From the NCBI GenBank assembly GCA_964035575.1, contig OZ037920.1:930001-994000 (forward strand): a stretch of 64,000 nucleotides of DNA, in the 5' to 3' direction. Under the pieces are notes generated by a model that was not told the origin of the DNA, searched no databases, and was given only the letters and a program-made list of their open reading frames with translations. The DNA comes from Rhynchopus sp. YZ270_cl-10 (lineage: Eukaryota; Euglenozoa; Diplonemea; Diplonemida; Diplonemidae). The translations under genes were made by a program, and so were the position numbers. Shown piece after piece: positions 11,760-23,700 of the stretch (its first letter is position 1; every line of letters begins with the position of its first letter).

Positions 11760-12260
11760 TACATTGGTACTACCCGCAACTAATTTCCACACTGCTTCCC
11801 CATCCCTTCTTCTGTGTGCATGATGACAACACACCGCAGAATCGCTAACTGGTAGCGATTTTCGCAATAACGGGCGTTCAGCCCTTGTTATCTCATCGTG
11901 GGTGCGGGCGGCGTCACGCAGTAAGTCTTCAACCTGAAGCTCTAGACGATGCTGCCAACAGAGGGGCGCTGGCGTACTGTCTCTCCTCAAGGGATAATGT
12001 TCCCTAATTTCCATACTGCTTCCCCATCCCTTCTTCTGTGTACATGTTGACAACACATCCTTGGTCCGTGTTTTAAGAGTGTCTTTTGCGCACGATGCTG
12101 CCGACAGAAGGGCGCTGGCGTACTGTGTCTCCTCAAGGGATAATGTTCCGCACGTACTACCCGCAACTAATTTCCACTGCTTCCCCATCCCTTCTTCTGT
12201 GTACATGTTGACAACACACCCTTGGTCCGTGTTTAAGAGTGTCTTTTGCGCGCGATGGGG
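11760..12260. repeat. Short tandem array of roughly 160-230 bp units
   Basis: Three units share TGCTTCCCCATCCCTTCTTC, TGTGTACATGTTGACAACAC and CCTTGGTCCGTGTTT, plus TCCTCAAGGGATAATGTTCC in the interior. Unit starts are near 11768, 11999 and 12156, so spacing is irregular. On the - strand the array keeps a long open frame (11724-12353), but the units fall in different frames, which argues against a protein-coding repeat. Confidence 0.7.
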
Positions 12261-12658
12261 AGCTGGATCCACACAGATGAGAGTACTGCGATTAAGACAG
12301 TGAAAGGTCACAACCTCTCCACAAAACCCCCCACCATCCACAAAACACTTCAAAAAATAATTTCACTCCCAAACCAATACAGAATTGCCGGGGTTGTTTT
12401 ACACAAAAAAAAAAGACTTTACCAAATCATGCAAATATAACAAACCGAAGGAGAGGGGGAGAGAGGGAGACAAAAAAAATAACAGCCACGACACTACATA
12501 AAGCCCTCCCCCCCCTTTCCCTTTCCCTTTCCCTTTTTCTCTTCTCCAGTGGCTCTCTGTCTTTTTTTTTTTTTGTCCTCTTCTTCTTCTTCTTCTCCTC
12601 CACTACTCCGTTTGATTGATTTCATTTTATTTTATTTTTTGCCAAAAAAAATTGTACC

Positions 12659-14790
12659 ATGCCACGAATGAAAACGACGTTTTTACTTCTCATTTTAACT
12701 GCCTCTGCGGTGGTGTGGGTGACTGCGTATAATATGGTGCTTTCAAGGTCGCAGGCGAATCAGCAGTTTCGAAAAAACCTTCCTTCTCAACAAACCGCCG
12801 CATTATCAACCCTACCGATACCAACTCTACCAGACCCCTCAACCACAACAGAGCTCCCCACCGCCGAGACGATTTCCTTCAGGAACAACGTCTTCTCCAT
12901 TCTCCTATCCCGCGGCTGCAAGAACCATGGGTATCTCCGTGAAGTGGAGGAGACCACCCTAGAAAACTGCCTCACCCTCTGTATCTCCGAACCCTCTGGG
13001 GTCTGTACCTTTGTTGCGTTTGAGGAGGAGGACAAAATATGCCAAATTTGGAGTGAATCTGAGGATCTCGAAACACAGTGCAACCCGCAGGATGACATTC
13101 TGTGGACGGCGTACACATTGTTGAGGGAAGGTAAAGGCACGAAGAAGAAGAAAAAGAAGGCAAAAAAACAAGAGAACAGTAGTGCAGGCATAGATGGAAG
13201 GTTGAAGAAGAATATTAAAGGGGTGGATGGTGCGGTGCACAGTGCTGCAGAAACCGGGGTAATCACCTCGGTCTCGGAGGAAGACCTGCAGGATGGGGCC
13301 TTCGTCTCTATCCGTGCTGTGGAGGGAGGGAGGTATATTGGGCTGGCGTATGAAGGAGGTGAAAGTGGTGTTCGCGGAGTAGCGTTGCAGAATGTGCTTA
13401 GGGTGGAGCGACTGCAGCACAAAGGGGACACGTTTTTTGCGTTGAAATCATCGCTCGGGACATATCTCAGTGCAGAAACAAATGATTTTATTGGAATCGA
13501 TCGTAAAAAAGTAAAATCCTTAGAACGTTTTGCAATCGAATTCCCGCAGTTTTTGGGGGGAGAAAAGGCGGTGTTAAGATGCGCAAAATCGCGGAAATTA
13601 CTGTCATTTGATGTCAAAAAGGGGTTGTTTCGTGCAAAATCTACCACTTTAGATGCAAAATCCGTTCATTTCACCATCAACACCGTCACATGCACATTCC
13701 GAGAATGCGACACTAAGTTTAACCACTCCCAAATTCGCAGTTTAATTCGAGAAAACCGACCTTTAGGCGAACTTGAGAAACTCTCTCATGGGATACCACT
13801 GTTCACATCACCGAAGCCTGCCTATGGAGCAAAGCAGGCGTTGATCTTTGAGACGTGGGCGAAATTGCGATATTTCACTCCATTAATTTTGTCTGAGTCG
13901 GAGGAGGTGGTGGCGACCACGCAGGCCCTAGGGGTAACGGCGGCGGGCAACATCGAGGTGCAGAAGGACTACGGCCAGCCGACGTACCGTGGGCTCTTCG
14001 CCGCTGCGTTCAAGACGTCGGGCAGCGAGCTGGCGATGTACTCAAACGCCGACATCCTGTACACACCCTCGCTTGAGGAGTCGATCGACGCGGTGCTGGC
14101 CTTCTGGCGTGCCGGCGTGCATGCGGAAAAGCCGCTTCTCGTGATCGGACAAAGAACGAATGTGGAGGTCCCAGAAGGGCTTTCGATAGAAGGAAGCAAC
14201 TGGGCAGAGCAGATCGAGCGTCTGGAGGAGCTTGGTGTTGTGTTTCAGCCGGATGCGGAGGTATGTGGGCTGTGGGGATGGTGTCCGTGGAAGGTGTGAG
14301 AAGCATCAACGTTGTTTCGTTGATTGTGAGGGAAACGTTTTGCGAAAACTGCAAAAAAATTATCAAAATTTGGGGTGTTTTCAGAGGTGACTGATTTCGC
14401 CTGCTGTGGTTCGTAAGAAAAAAAAAACATTTTATTTTTTTGCAGGACTTCTTCATCGTGTCGCGGAATCTGTTCAAATGGAAGAAGATGCCCGACTTTG
14501 TTGTGGGGGGTGCTGCGTTTGACAACTGGTTGGTGGCAGACGTTGTGCACAGTGGACGTGCCCTTGTTGTCGACATCACCCGCACTGCAACCGTCGTGCA
14601 CCAGGACCACGACAAAGGACGGAAGTGCGGCTCGAAGTGCTCCCTCATGACTCCCAAGTCCACTTACAACTCACAGCTTGCCAAGAAAAACGGAGGCACC
14701 GCTCGGGGAACTACCCTCGATGCCCCGTACGCAACGGTCCGTACACATGCTGGTGTCCAGGTGCTCCAACGGGATCGGTTTTATGTGTAA
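12659..14790 (+). CDS. Golgi-type PAN, beta-trefoil and glycosyltransferase-like protein
   Basis: Two exons, 12659-14260 and 14446-14790, joined in phase 0 around a GTATGT...TTGCAG intron of 185 nt, give about 648 residues. Residues 5-26 are a hydrophobic anchor after a short basic start, as in type II Golgi proteins. Residues about 85-152 form a PAN/apple-like Cys module (GCKNHGYL...CLTLCISEP...CTFVAFE...CQIW). A Lys-rich linker follows. Residues about 212-340 resemble a fascin-type beta-trefoil (FFALKSSLGTYLSAE). Residues about 375-648 resemble a eukaryotic nucleotide-sugar-transferase-like domain, with SNADIL near 463, PDFVVGGAAFDNWLV in exon 2 and VHQDHDKG near the end. Family knowledge suggests transfer of a sugar in the secretory pathway; donor and acceptor are unknown. 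A second ATG lies at codon 4. Confidence 0.75.
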
Positions 14791-14973
14791 ATGGGGTTAA
14801 ATAACCCTCAGATAATTCGCGGTTCGCCTAAACGAAAAAAAAAACTTTTCAAAAACTTTTCTATTGTACACATTTCATAAAAACGCATCTAAAACTCTTC
14901 ACAGGAAAAAAAAACAAATTAGCTACACAAGATAATAGATACTGGGAAGGGTTTGAAAGGGGTGTACCTGAGA

Positions 14974-17049
14974 ATGTGGTGCAGCTGTATCTCAGAGCAT
15001 CTGGAGCGGGTGTGGTCGCGCGACGGTGCCGCAAGCCCCAATGAGCACTGGGAACGCAAAGCCGTCTATTTGTTCAACACCTTGAGCTGTGTGGTCAACA
15101 CCTACATCATTTTCACCGTCCTTTTTGTGACGCGCATTCCGATTGGGGGGTATTTTTGGAGCACCTGCGGTGTTCTGGTGTCGACTCTGTGGGTGTACGC
15201 GTTGTTAGAAAGCCGCCAGGTGCTCTCGCATCGTGTCATTGTGTTTTATATGGGCATTTTTATTGCCTCCGTTCTGTACTCAGAGTTGGAGGCGCGTGCG
15301 TTTCAGATGCAGACGTGGCCGCTGCTGGTGCTGGGGGTAGACTTTCTGTTGGTGTTGCGTGTAGAGGACCGCTACACAGAGATGTTTGTGTGGATGACTG
15401 TGGTGTGTCTCGTGGTGTTGTCTGCGGAGTCTGCCTTCAGGGTGGGGCTCTTCGACCTTCCAGGGAGTCCCACGCAGGAGGAGCGGCGCGAACACTACCG
15501 TCTGCTGACAGACTGCGAGAAGGTGCCATGTGCCATGCATATGCAATCACTGCAACCGGCCCTAGTCAGCAGTATAGTCTTCCTCGTCGACTTCAAGACA
15601 ACGCGAAGCTTCGCCCGGCAGGTGCGGAAGGAGCAGGAGGTGATGCAGCGCACAATCAGCACAGTGCAGGAGGTGTCGCGCCTGCTCGCGAAGTACGACG
15701 TGGAAGGCGTGGCCCGCATGCTCTCGGAACAGCAGCGCGAGCTCCCCGCCCTGATGCACGAGACGCTGAAGCAGATGGAGGCGAACCTGCGCAACTACCG
15801 CCCCTACCTCCCTGCAGCGCTCTTCGAGGAGAGGGACCACCCGTCCACAGCACGGCTCTCCCCCGCACCCCCCGGGCTCGAGAGCGGGGTCGCCACAGTC
15901 GTGTTCACAGACATCCGCTCCTCCACCGCGATCTGGGAGTGCGCACCAGAAGGCATGCGTCTGGGCCTGCAGATCCACAACGCTGTGCTGCGCGAGGAGA
16001 TGCACCAGTACAGCGGGTACGAGGTGAAGACAATTGGCGATGCGTTTATGATTGCGTTTGAGACGACGTGCGAGGGGATGAACTTTGCCCTGCGCACACA
16101 CGAAAGCCTGCGTCGGGCGGCGTGGCCACTGTCGCTTCTGGAGGAGGCACCCATCTGCGCGAATCAGGGCCCGCTGTGGGGTGGCCTCACTGTGCGCATT
16201 GGGATCAACACTGGGCCGGTCACTGTGGAGCGGAACGTACTGACGGGACGGATTGACTACTTCGGGCACACAGTGAACGTGGCTTCCCGCCTGGAGGGGT
16301 CGTGCACGCCTGGTGCGGTTACGGTGCTGTCCAGCCTGTGGATGTCTGAGTGTCAGTCCTGCAATGCTGCCGTTGGTGCCACACAGGCACTGGAGCTGAA
16401 GGGTGTGGCCGATACCGTGTTTGTTGTCTCTGTGTGGCCAGTGTCGCTTGCTGGGCGAGAGACAAGCCCTCTCAGGGAGGGCGTGCTGACAGAGAACACC
16501 TCGTTCATGACGTACTCCTCCAGCAACAGCGCGTTCACCCCGTACCTCGAGCCCACAGGGATCCCTGCAACGGTGGGTGTGATGGAGCTTGCGGACACGT
16601 CTGCACCCCTGCGCGTTGTGAGCATGGGGCTGTCGGCACTCACAGCACAGCTGGATCAAAGCGGTGGGATGCTGGTGGCGCTGCTTGGGAACTGTGTCTG
16701 TGCAGGGTGGAACCTGACACGCTGCGCACCGGCACACATGGAGAACGCAGTGCGGTTTGCACAACGTGCACAACGCGCGAAGATCTCAAACGGGACAGGG
16801 CTTGTGAGTGGGCTTGTACGGCACGGCGACGTGGGGTCGCGCACACAGCGCTTTGTGACTGTGATAGGCGACCCTGTGCGGCGGAGCTGGACACTGTGCG
16901 AGGCTGCTGTGCGAGGTGGGGGACTGTGCCTGTACGAGCCGCCGTCCGATGTTGAGATGCCTTCTGCACTGAACCACATGCTGGAACCGGACGCAAAGTG
17001 CAAGGGTCTGTACAAGGTTGTCAACGTGAGCAGGGACAACACAGGGTGA
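14974..17049 (+). CDS. Multi-pass membrane adenylate cyclase, class III
   Basis: About 691 residues, no intron, makes cAMP from ATP. The chosen ATG is the first in frame; a pyrimidine-AG acceptor lies near 14903. Residues about 40-155 contain five or six membrane helices, followed by a helical linker (about 200-285) ending in NYRPYLPAALF. The catalytic domain spans about 305-470. It has metal Asp313 in FTDIRSST, Lys352 and Asp356 in VKTIGD, Asp428 in IDYFG, and Asn435 and Arg439 in NVASR. The Lys/Asp pair indicates ATP rather than GTP. One complete site set means it would act as a homodimer. Residues about 525-660 look like a second, degenerate cyclase fold (VGVMELAD, RFVTVIGDPVRRSW) without the catalytic pattern, perhaps regulatory. 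It follows the previous gene by only about 180 bp. Confidence 0.9.
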   Translation: MWCSCISEHLERVWSRDGAASPNEHWERKAVYLFNTLSCVVNTYIIFTVLFVTRIPIGGYFWSTCGVLVSTLWVYALLESRQVLSHRVIVFYMGIFIASVLYSELEARAFQMQTWPLLVLGVDFLLVLRVEDRYTEMFVWMTVVCLVVLSAESAFRVGLFDLPGSPTQEERREHYRLLTDCEKVPCAMHMQSLQPALVSSIVFLVDFKTTRSFARQVRKEQEVMQRTISTVQEVSRLLAKYDVEGVARMLSEQQRELPALMHETLKQMEANLRNYRPYLPAALFEERDHPSTARLSPAPPGLESGVATVVFTDIRSSTAIWECAPEGMRLGLQIHNAVLREEMHQYSGYEVKTIGDAFMIAFETTCEGMNFALRTHESLRRAAWPLSLLEEAPICANQGPLWGGLTVRIGINTGPVTVERNVLTGRIDYFGHTVNVASRLEGSCTPGAVTVLSSLWMSECQSCNAAVGATQALELKGVADTVFVVSVWPVSLAGRETSPLREGVLTENTSFMTYSSSNSAFTPYLEPTGIPATVGVMELADTSAPLRVVSMGLSALTAQLDQSGGMLVALLGNCVCAGWNLTRCAPAHMENAVRFAQRAQRAKISNGTGLVSGLVRHGDVGSRTQRFVTVIGDPVRRSWTLCEAAVRGGGLCLYEPPSDVEMPSALNHMLEPDAKCKGLYKVVNVSRDNTG

Positions 17050-17799
17050 GATGCTATCTGTTTCGACACAGAAGAGGTGAGCAGGTGTTTACATACCTGT
17101 CTCAAAGCTCCTCGAGTACCAAATTACGATGCAATGAGCATAAGCTTCTACTTAATTTGCTATATTTTTTGTTTCGTTGGTGTGGCTGGAAATGACCCAA
17201 TAGCGGTACTTAGAACTACACAAGAACCACACAAAACAGAGGTTATCTTTTTGTTCCAGCCACCATTTGTGTTTATTTCGCTGGTGGTACACCAGTTGCA
17301 GGCGTTTTCAAAGCTGCTCAGCAGCATATTCAGCACTGAATCATACCCAAAAAAAGATGATACCAACCACACCCCGTCATCCCTCTTAGCTTGTAGCCAC
17401 AAGAGAAGTGCGATGTACTTCACTTTCTTCTTCAAGCCAAGCTTCAATGTAGTGTCCCTTCCCTGTTTGGATTTAAAGGGAGTGGCGTAACATATCAAAT
17501 GTAAACCACGAAATGGATGTCAGACTGCATGGGGGTCCACCCCGGTACAGCCGGTCATACCAAAGGTCAAGGCAACATTATCATTTCCTTACCAAATGCC
17601 GATGCCGATGCGTGTTTGCACTTTCCACCGCTTTTCCTCCCTCTTTCCCCCCAGCCGGAACCTGTCCTGGTCACAGCACAACAACTTCCACCACCCCACA
17701 CCAGCAACACACACAACACACACAACAACCCCCCATCTTTTCTCAATTCCTAGATCTCCTCTCTCTTCGCTCTTTCCCCCCTTTCCCCCAACAAATGCT
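17050..17799. other. Spacer and pyrimidine-rich leader before the giant surface-protein gene
   Basis: A module-B fragment lies near 17497-17575. From about 17620 the sequence is strongly C/T-rich, with CCCCCCAG near 17654 and TTCCTAG near 17752, both plausible trans-splice acceptors. The open frame of the next gene runs back to 17596, but that part encodes a Pro/His/Ser-rich stretch in front of a good signal peptide, so it is best read as leader. Confidence 0.6.
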
Positions 17800-20700
17800 A
17801 TGCAGATGACATTCCAGCTATGTTTTTTGTTGCTTTTATTTTGTTTATTTGATGTGACGCGGGCGCAGAGCTGTGGCGCTGCAATGCACGTGTGCCCTAC
17901 TGGGTTCACCAGGGTGGATGCGACGCTGTGCACTATGTGCACAGATGCACTGTGCTGCACTGCGAATGCATGCAGTGGCGGGCCGACGGCTGCGGCTGCG
18001 AATGCTGAGTACAATGTGTGCCGTTCGCAAGCAGGATGCAAACAAGCTGCTGCGTGCGACACACTCTCCACTGGCGACCTATGCGACCCTGGCTGTGTCA
18101 ACGGCTACCGCGAAACCTCCGGCAACGACTTCACACTCGAATGCAGCGCCGCCAACACATACACAGATCTCTCCAACATCGTCTGCTCCGCTTCCGACTG
18201 CACCTTCGGCGCCATCTCCCCTGGCCCCTTCGTCGACTACACCCCATGCACTTCACTCCAAACCGGGGGCACCTGCACCCCAACCTGCCAAGCCGGATAC
18301 ACCGCAAGCACCGCCGCCACCGGGTTCACCCTGCTTTGCATTGCGAAGACCCTAGATGCCCCGGGGTACTACTTTCAGGACACCTCAGGGATCGTTTGCG
18401 CTGCGGATACATGCAGTGGGATGCCTACTGTCGTTGCGACGGATGCGGATTACAGTTCGTGCACCGGGAAGGTGACTGGGGATATGTGCCGCCCTGTGTG
18501 CAACGTCGGCTTTGTGGAGAGTGTTCCTGCGACAACGTTTGCGTTGGTTTGCTTGGCGGGGGGTGGCTACGACGATGGCTCCTCTATTGCGTGCGGTGCT
18601 GCAAGCTGCTCCAACGGGCCTCTCATGGCGGCGGACAACGCGGACTACACTGCGTGCAACGCCATGAAGACAGGCGACTCCTGCACCCCTGCCTGCGCAG
18701 CGGGCTACGTCGCCGGCGGCGCCACTGCCTTCGTCCTCTCCTGCGTGAACAACCAGTACACCGACACCTCCGCCGTCGTCTGCACACCAAACACCTGCAC
18801 CGCAGGCGCAACCACCCCCAGAGCAAACGCCGACTACCAAACCTGCACCTCCCTCTCCACAGGGGGGCGCTGTTCACCAACCTGCCTCGCAGGGTACCAG
18901 GTGGGGTTCGTGCAGGTCTTCCTCCTGACCTGCGATGCTATGAACAAATTCGACGACCTCAGCACAATCAACTGCGTTCCGATCACATGCTTCAAAGGCC
19001 CCCTCATGCCAGGCACCGGCGTCGACTATACGTCGTGCACCATCCAATCCACAGGAGAGGTCTGCACACCGGTGTGCTCATCAGGGTTCAAAGAGGCGGC
19101 ACCTGCAGTCCCATTCGTTCTCGACTGCAACACCATGACAGGGTACGCCGATGGCAGCGGCCTCACCTGCACCCCCGAGACCTGCACCATGGGGGCGTCG
19201 AACCCTCAGGTTGGCGTAGACTATGCCGCATGCACCGGGTTGGTTTCTGGTGATCCGTGCACCCCCGTCTGCCAGATGGACTACGTCACACTAGAGGTCG
19301 CCACCGCATTCGACCTGCTCTGCACAAATGAGCAGTTCTTCGACGTCAGCAACCTCCGCTGTGTAAAAGACTTCGATGAGTGCACCACCACTTGCGCAGC
19401 CTGCCCCAACGGCGCTGCCTATTGCAGTGGGTTCCGCCAGACCTGCCGCGACCCGACCCTCACCGACCGCGGCGATTGGGTCTGCGAATGCACCTCCCCT
19501 GCGGTGGGAAGCCCTGGCACCGCCAGCAGGGCTACGTGCACCTATGACGAATGCATTCGCCATGCCGCAACGTGCACCTCCGTTGGGCAGACCTGCACGG
19601 ACCCGGACCTGAATGCGGACACACTGAACAACTGGGTGTGCGACTGTGTGGGTGGTGTTGGGAGCGCGGTCGGGAAAAGCGCGATCTGCGTCTGGGAGGG
19701 TGAGTGCCAGGCGAACGCTGTGACGTGCACGGTCAACGGACAGACCTGCTACGATGCGGACCTCACCGTTGCCAACGACTGGCAGTGCGCATGCATCCCA
19801 CCCATGGTCGGCGCCGCAAGCGTCGGCTCTGCGACCGTCTGCGACTACGACGAATGCTCCGCGTTTGCAACCACCTGCACCGCTGTCGGCCAGATCTGCA
19901 AAGACCCCAACACCGCACCCCACAGCACCTCCGACTGGAACTGCCACTGCACGCTGCCCCAAACCGGCCAAGCCCTTGGCCAGCAAGCTGTCTGCGTCCT
20001 CGACGAATGCGTCTCTCAGGGCGCCGTATGCAGTGCCATGGGACAGACCTGCAACGACCCTGACACAGACCCCCTCGTCACCGGAGACTGGCAATGTTCT
20101 TGCGTCAACGCCGACGGAGTTGCGACGGCTGCAGCGGCCCTATGCACCTACACAGGGGAGTGCCTGCCCTACTCCACTGTGTGCACCTCGCAGGGCCAAC
20201 CCTGCAAGGACCCCTCTGCCGCAGTCGGTGACTGGCTCTGTGAATGCCTCTTCCCCCAGGTAGGCACCTCTGGCGTCGCGCAGGCAGCAAACTGCACCCT
20301 GGACGAATGTCTTCTCCCTGCAGCGCTGGTCTGCTCGGGTGCAGGGCAGCAGTGTGTCGACCCAAACACCGACGCAAAGATCATTGGCGACTGGGTCTGC
20401 ACCTGCCCATCCCCCGCTATCGGCGAGCAAGCCGGAGCTGCTGCGTCGTGCGTCCTCGACGAATGCCTTACATTTGGCTCAACCTGCGCTGCAGCAGGGC
20501 AGACCTGCACCGATGTTGACACCTCTGTTGTGAGCACCGGAGATTGGACCTGTAAATGCGTCCCGCCTGCGACAGGGAGTGCACAGGGCACCACTGCGGC
20601 ATGCTCGTTCTCAGGGGAGTGCCAGCCGTATTCATACATCTGCACAACAAAGGGGCAGACCTGCAACGACCCCACCGATGCTGCAGGGGACTGGCAGTGT

Positions 20701-23700
20701 CTCTGCGTTGCGCCACAGTCAGGCCCGGCAGGGATCGCCCAGGTGGCCGCATGCTACCAAGACGAATGCCTCTTGATCGACGTCTGCACGGATACCGGCC
20801 AGCTCTGTACAGACCCGAACCAATCCCCAGACAGCTTGAACGACTGGGAATGCTCTTGCGTCGCGCCAAGCAAAGGGCGTTCCGTTGCAACCCAGGTGGG
20901 CACCTGTGTGCTGGACGAATGTGTTGACAACGGCCCTATTGTGTGTCTCCCTGTGGGACAACAGTGTCTCGACCCGGTGGCACTTCCTACTAGTCTGAAC
21001 GACTGGGTGTGTGTGTGCCCTTCGCCTGCGTCGGGGAGTGGCAACCAGGGTGCGGCGACCTGTGTGCATGTTGGGGAGTGCATCCCGTACAGCAACACCT
21101 GCACCGGTGCAGGGCAGTCCTGCCGTGACGTCAGCGCAGACGTAGGCGACTGGCAGTGCGAATGCGTCTCCCCCGCCATCGGCAGCCCGCAAGCAGCCAC
21201 CATCACAACATGCGAGCTAGACGAATGCCTCCTCACCAGCCGCTGCCCCTACACGCAGGTCTGCCTCGACACAAACAAAGCGCAGAACTCCTTGGGCGAC
21301 TGGATGTGCAAATGCACCTTCCCTGCGGTGGGCACCAAGAACCTAGCACCCGCTGTGTGCATCGTGGATGAGTGCATCTCCTACGCAGAGACGTGCGCAA
21401 AGGCAGGGCAGATCTGTGTGGACCCGAACACTGCGACGGAGGCTGTTGGGGACTGGTCCTGCTCGTGTGTCCCCCCTGCTGTGGGGAGCTCTATTGGGTC
21501 TGCTGCGGTGTGCGAGTTTACTGGCGAATGTGCTGCGTATTCATCTACCTGCACCTCGGTGGGGCAAACCTGTGTCGACCCTTCTGCCGCATTCGGCGAC
21601 TGGCGTTGCGAGTGTGTTGTGCCACGTACCGGTTCAGCAGAGGTCGGGAAGGCTGCCACGTGTCTCCTCGATGAGTGCAACCTCTTCCGCCCTGTGTGCG
21701 AGGACTACGGGCAGGTCTGCCGTGACGACAACATCTCACCTACGCTCTCCGGCGACTGGGCGTGCCACTGCATCTCCCCACAGGTGGGCAAGGAGATCGC
21801 GACCCCAGCAACGTGCATGCTTGATGAGTGCATGCAGCCCTCCAAGGCAGAGGTCTGTTCCTCTGCAGGCCAGACCTGCGAGGACAGCAACAAATCACCC
21901 CTCAGCACAGGAGACTACACCTGCCTCTGCGTGCTCCCTGCGGTGGGGACAGGAACCGGGGCTGCAGCGGACTGTGTCTTCCAGGGTGAGTGCCTCTCCA
22001 CCTCGGTCGCCTGCACAGCAAAGGGGCAGACCTGCACCGACCCCGACACCAATGTGAACGACGACTGGCAGTGTGTCTGTGTCGCCCCTGAGGAAGGTGC
22101 GTCGCAGGTAGGGAAGGCAGCAGCGTGCAAGCTTGACGAATGCAGGGCAACGTGCGCGACGTGTGCGCACACGACATGCAGCGACGCGGGGCAGGACTGC
22201 AACGACCCGAACACCGACCCCCTCTCCAAGAACGACTGGCGCTGTGTGTGCCAGCAGCCTGCCTCGGGGACTGCTCAAACACAGGCGGCGGTGTGCACAT
22301 TGGACGAATGCGTGACTCAAGCACCAACGTGCGCCTCCTCTGGCCAGCTCTGTGTCGACGAAAACACTGCAAGCAACAGCATCAACAACTGGAAGTGTGT
22401 GTGCATCTCGCCTGCCCAGGGCGAATCCACTGCGTCGCTTGCAACCTGCGTTGAGTCGGGTGAATGCGTCACACACGCTGTTGTGTGCACAAGCAAGGGA
22501 CAGTACTGCGACGACCCGACACCTGCTGCGGAGGACTGGGTGTGCAAATGCCCGCCACCACAGACAGGGGCAGCATCGCTCCGCACGGCGGCAACATGCA
22601 TCCTCGACGAATGCACTGCAGTCTGTCCTAGCTGCGCCGACACCGGTCCAGGCAGCGTGTGCACTGCAGCCGGCCAGACCTGCTCGGACCCTAACCAGAC
22701 CCCTGGGAGCATCAGTGACTGGGTGTGCATCTGCCCGGGCACGTCTGGGAAGCTTGTCGGGAAGGCACAGAAGGCGTACTGCCTGCTTGACGAATGCGCC
22801 CAGGCAGGCACATCGTGCGCCTCTGCTGGACAGATGTGTCGCGACCTCGACCAGGACCCCAACTCCCTCAACACGTGGGCCTGTGAATGCGTCTCCCCTG
22901 CCATCGGCTCCAAGACAGGCGGTGCGGCAGCCTGCGTCTACAGCGGGGAGTGTGCACCCTACAGCGGCACCTGCACCTCTGCAGGCCAATCCTGTGTGGA
23001 CCCCTCCAGCGCAGTAGGCGACTGGCAATGCATTTGTGTCGCACCCCTCTCCGGCCCTCCCGCCACCGGCAAGGTCACAACCTGCGAGCTCGACGAATGC
23101 GCAACAAAATGCCCCACCTGTGTTGACACCGGCTTCGGCGATGTGTGCAGCGCTGCGGGACAGACCTGCGTCGAAGGCTCCAAACTGACCACCGCTGTGA
23201 AGGACTGGTCGTGCACATGCAAGGAGCCTCTGAGTGGCTCAACCATCGCTGGCGTGGCGACATGCATACAGGACGAATGCGTTGTGCACAACGCCTTTTG
23301 CCTTGCGAGCGGACAGACCTGCAACGACCCGAACACCTCTCCACAGTCCACTGGGGATTGGGAGTGCGTCTGCGTGCCGCCTGCCACGGGCACTGCGAAG
23401 GCGACCCTGGCGACGTGTCAGTTCAGCGGCGAATGCATCCCATACAGCGAGAAGTGCACTTCGGTGGGACAGACCTGCAACGACCCGACGACGTCTGTCG
23501 GCGACTGGCTCTGCCTTTGTGTACTCCCCCAGGTCGGCAACCCCGGCCTTGCTGCGCCTGCAACATGCACGCTTGACGAATGCGAGGGCAACACACTCTG
23601 CACTGACGCAGGCCAGCTCTGCATCGACAGCGACCCCAGCCCCGCAAGCAAGAACAACTGGGAGTGCCACTGCAAGGTCCCCGCCGTCGGCAAGGCCCTA

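Larger units (their letters stand above)
9537..12658. other. Intergenic spacer with modules and tandem repeats
   Basis: No gene is supported. Modules: E-like near 9585-9655, F at 9663-9768, D near 9783-9850, G-like near 9855-9905, B-like near 10785-10835, A near 11243-11290 and F-like near 11397-11520. Two further elements are listed separately (10217-10349 and 11760-12260). The last 110 bp before the next start are strongly pyrimidine-rich, with CTCCAG near 12549 as the nearest upstream acceptor-like AG. Confidence 0.6.

Noticed and set aside
11724-12353. 209-codon open frame on the - strand
   Set aside because: It overlies a short tandem repeat whose units fall in different frames, so the protein would not be repetitive in the same way as the DNA.
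14953-14973. Start of the cyclase at a TTG codon
   Set aside because: The first in-frame ATG at 14974 is the ordinary choice in a eukaryote.
17596-17799. Upstream extension of the EGF protein starting MPMPMRVC
   Set aside because: It would bury a strong signal peptide behind a Pro/His-rich segment encoded by the pyrimidine-rich leader.
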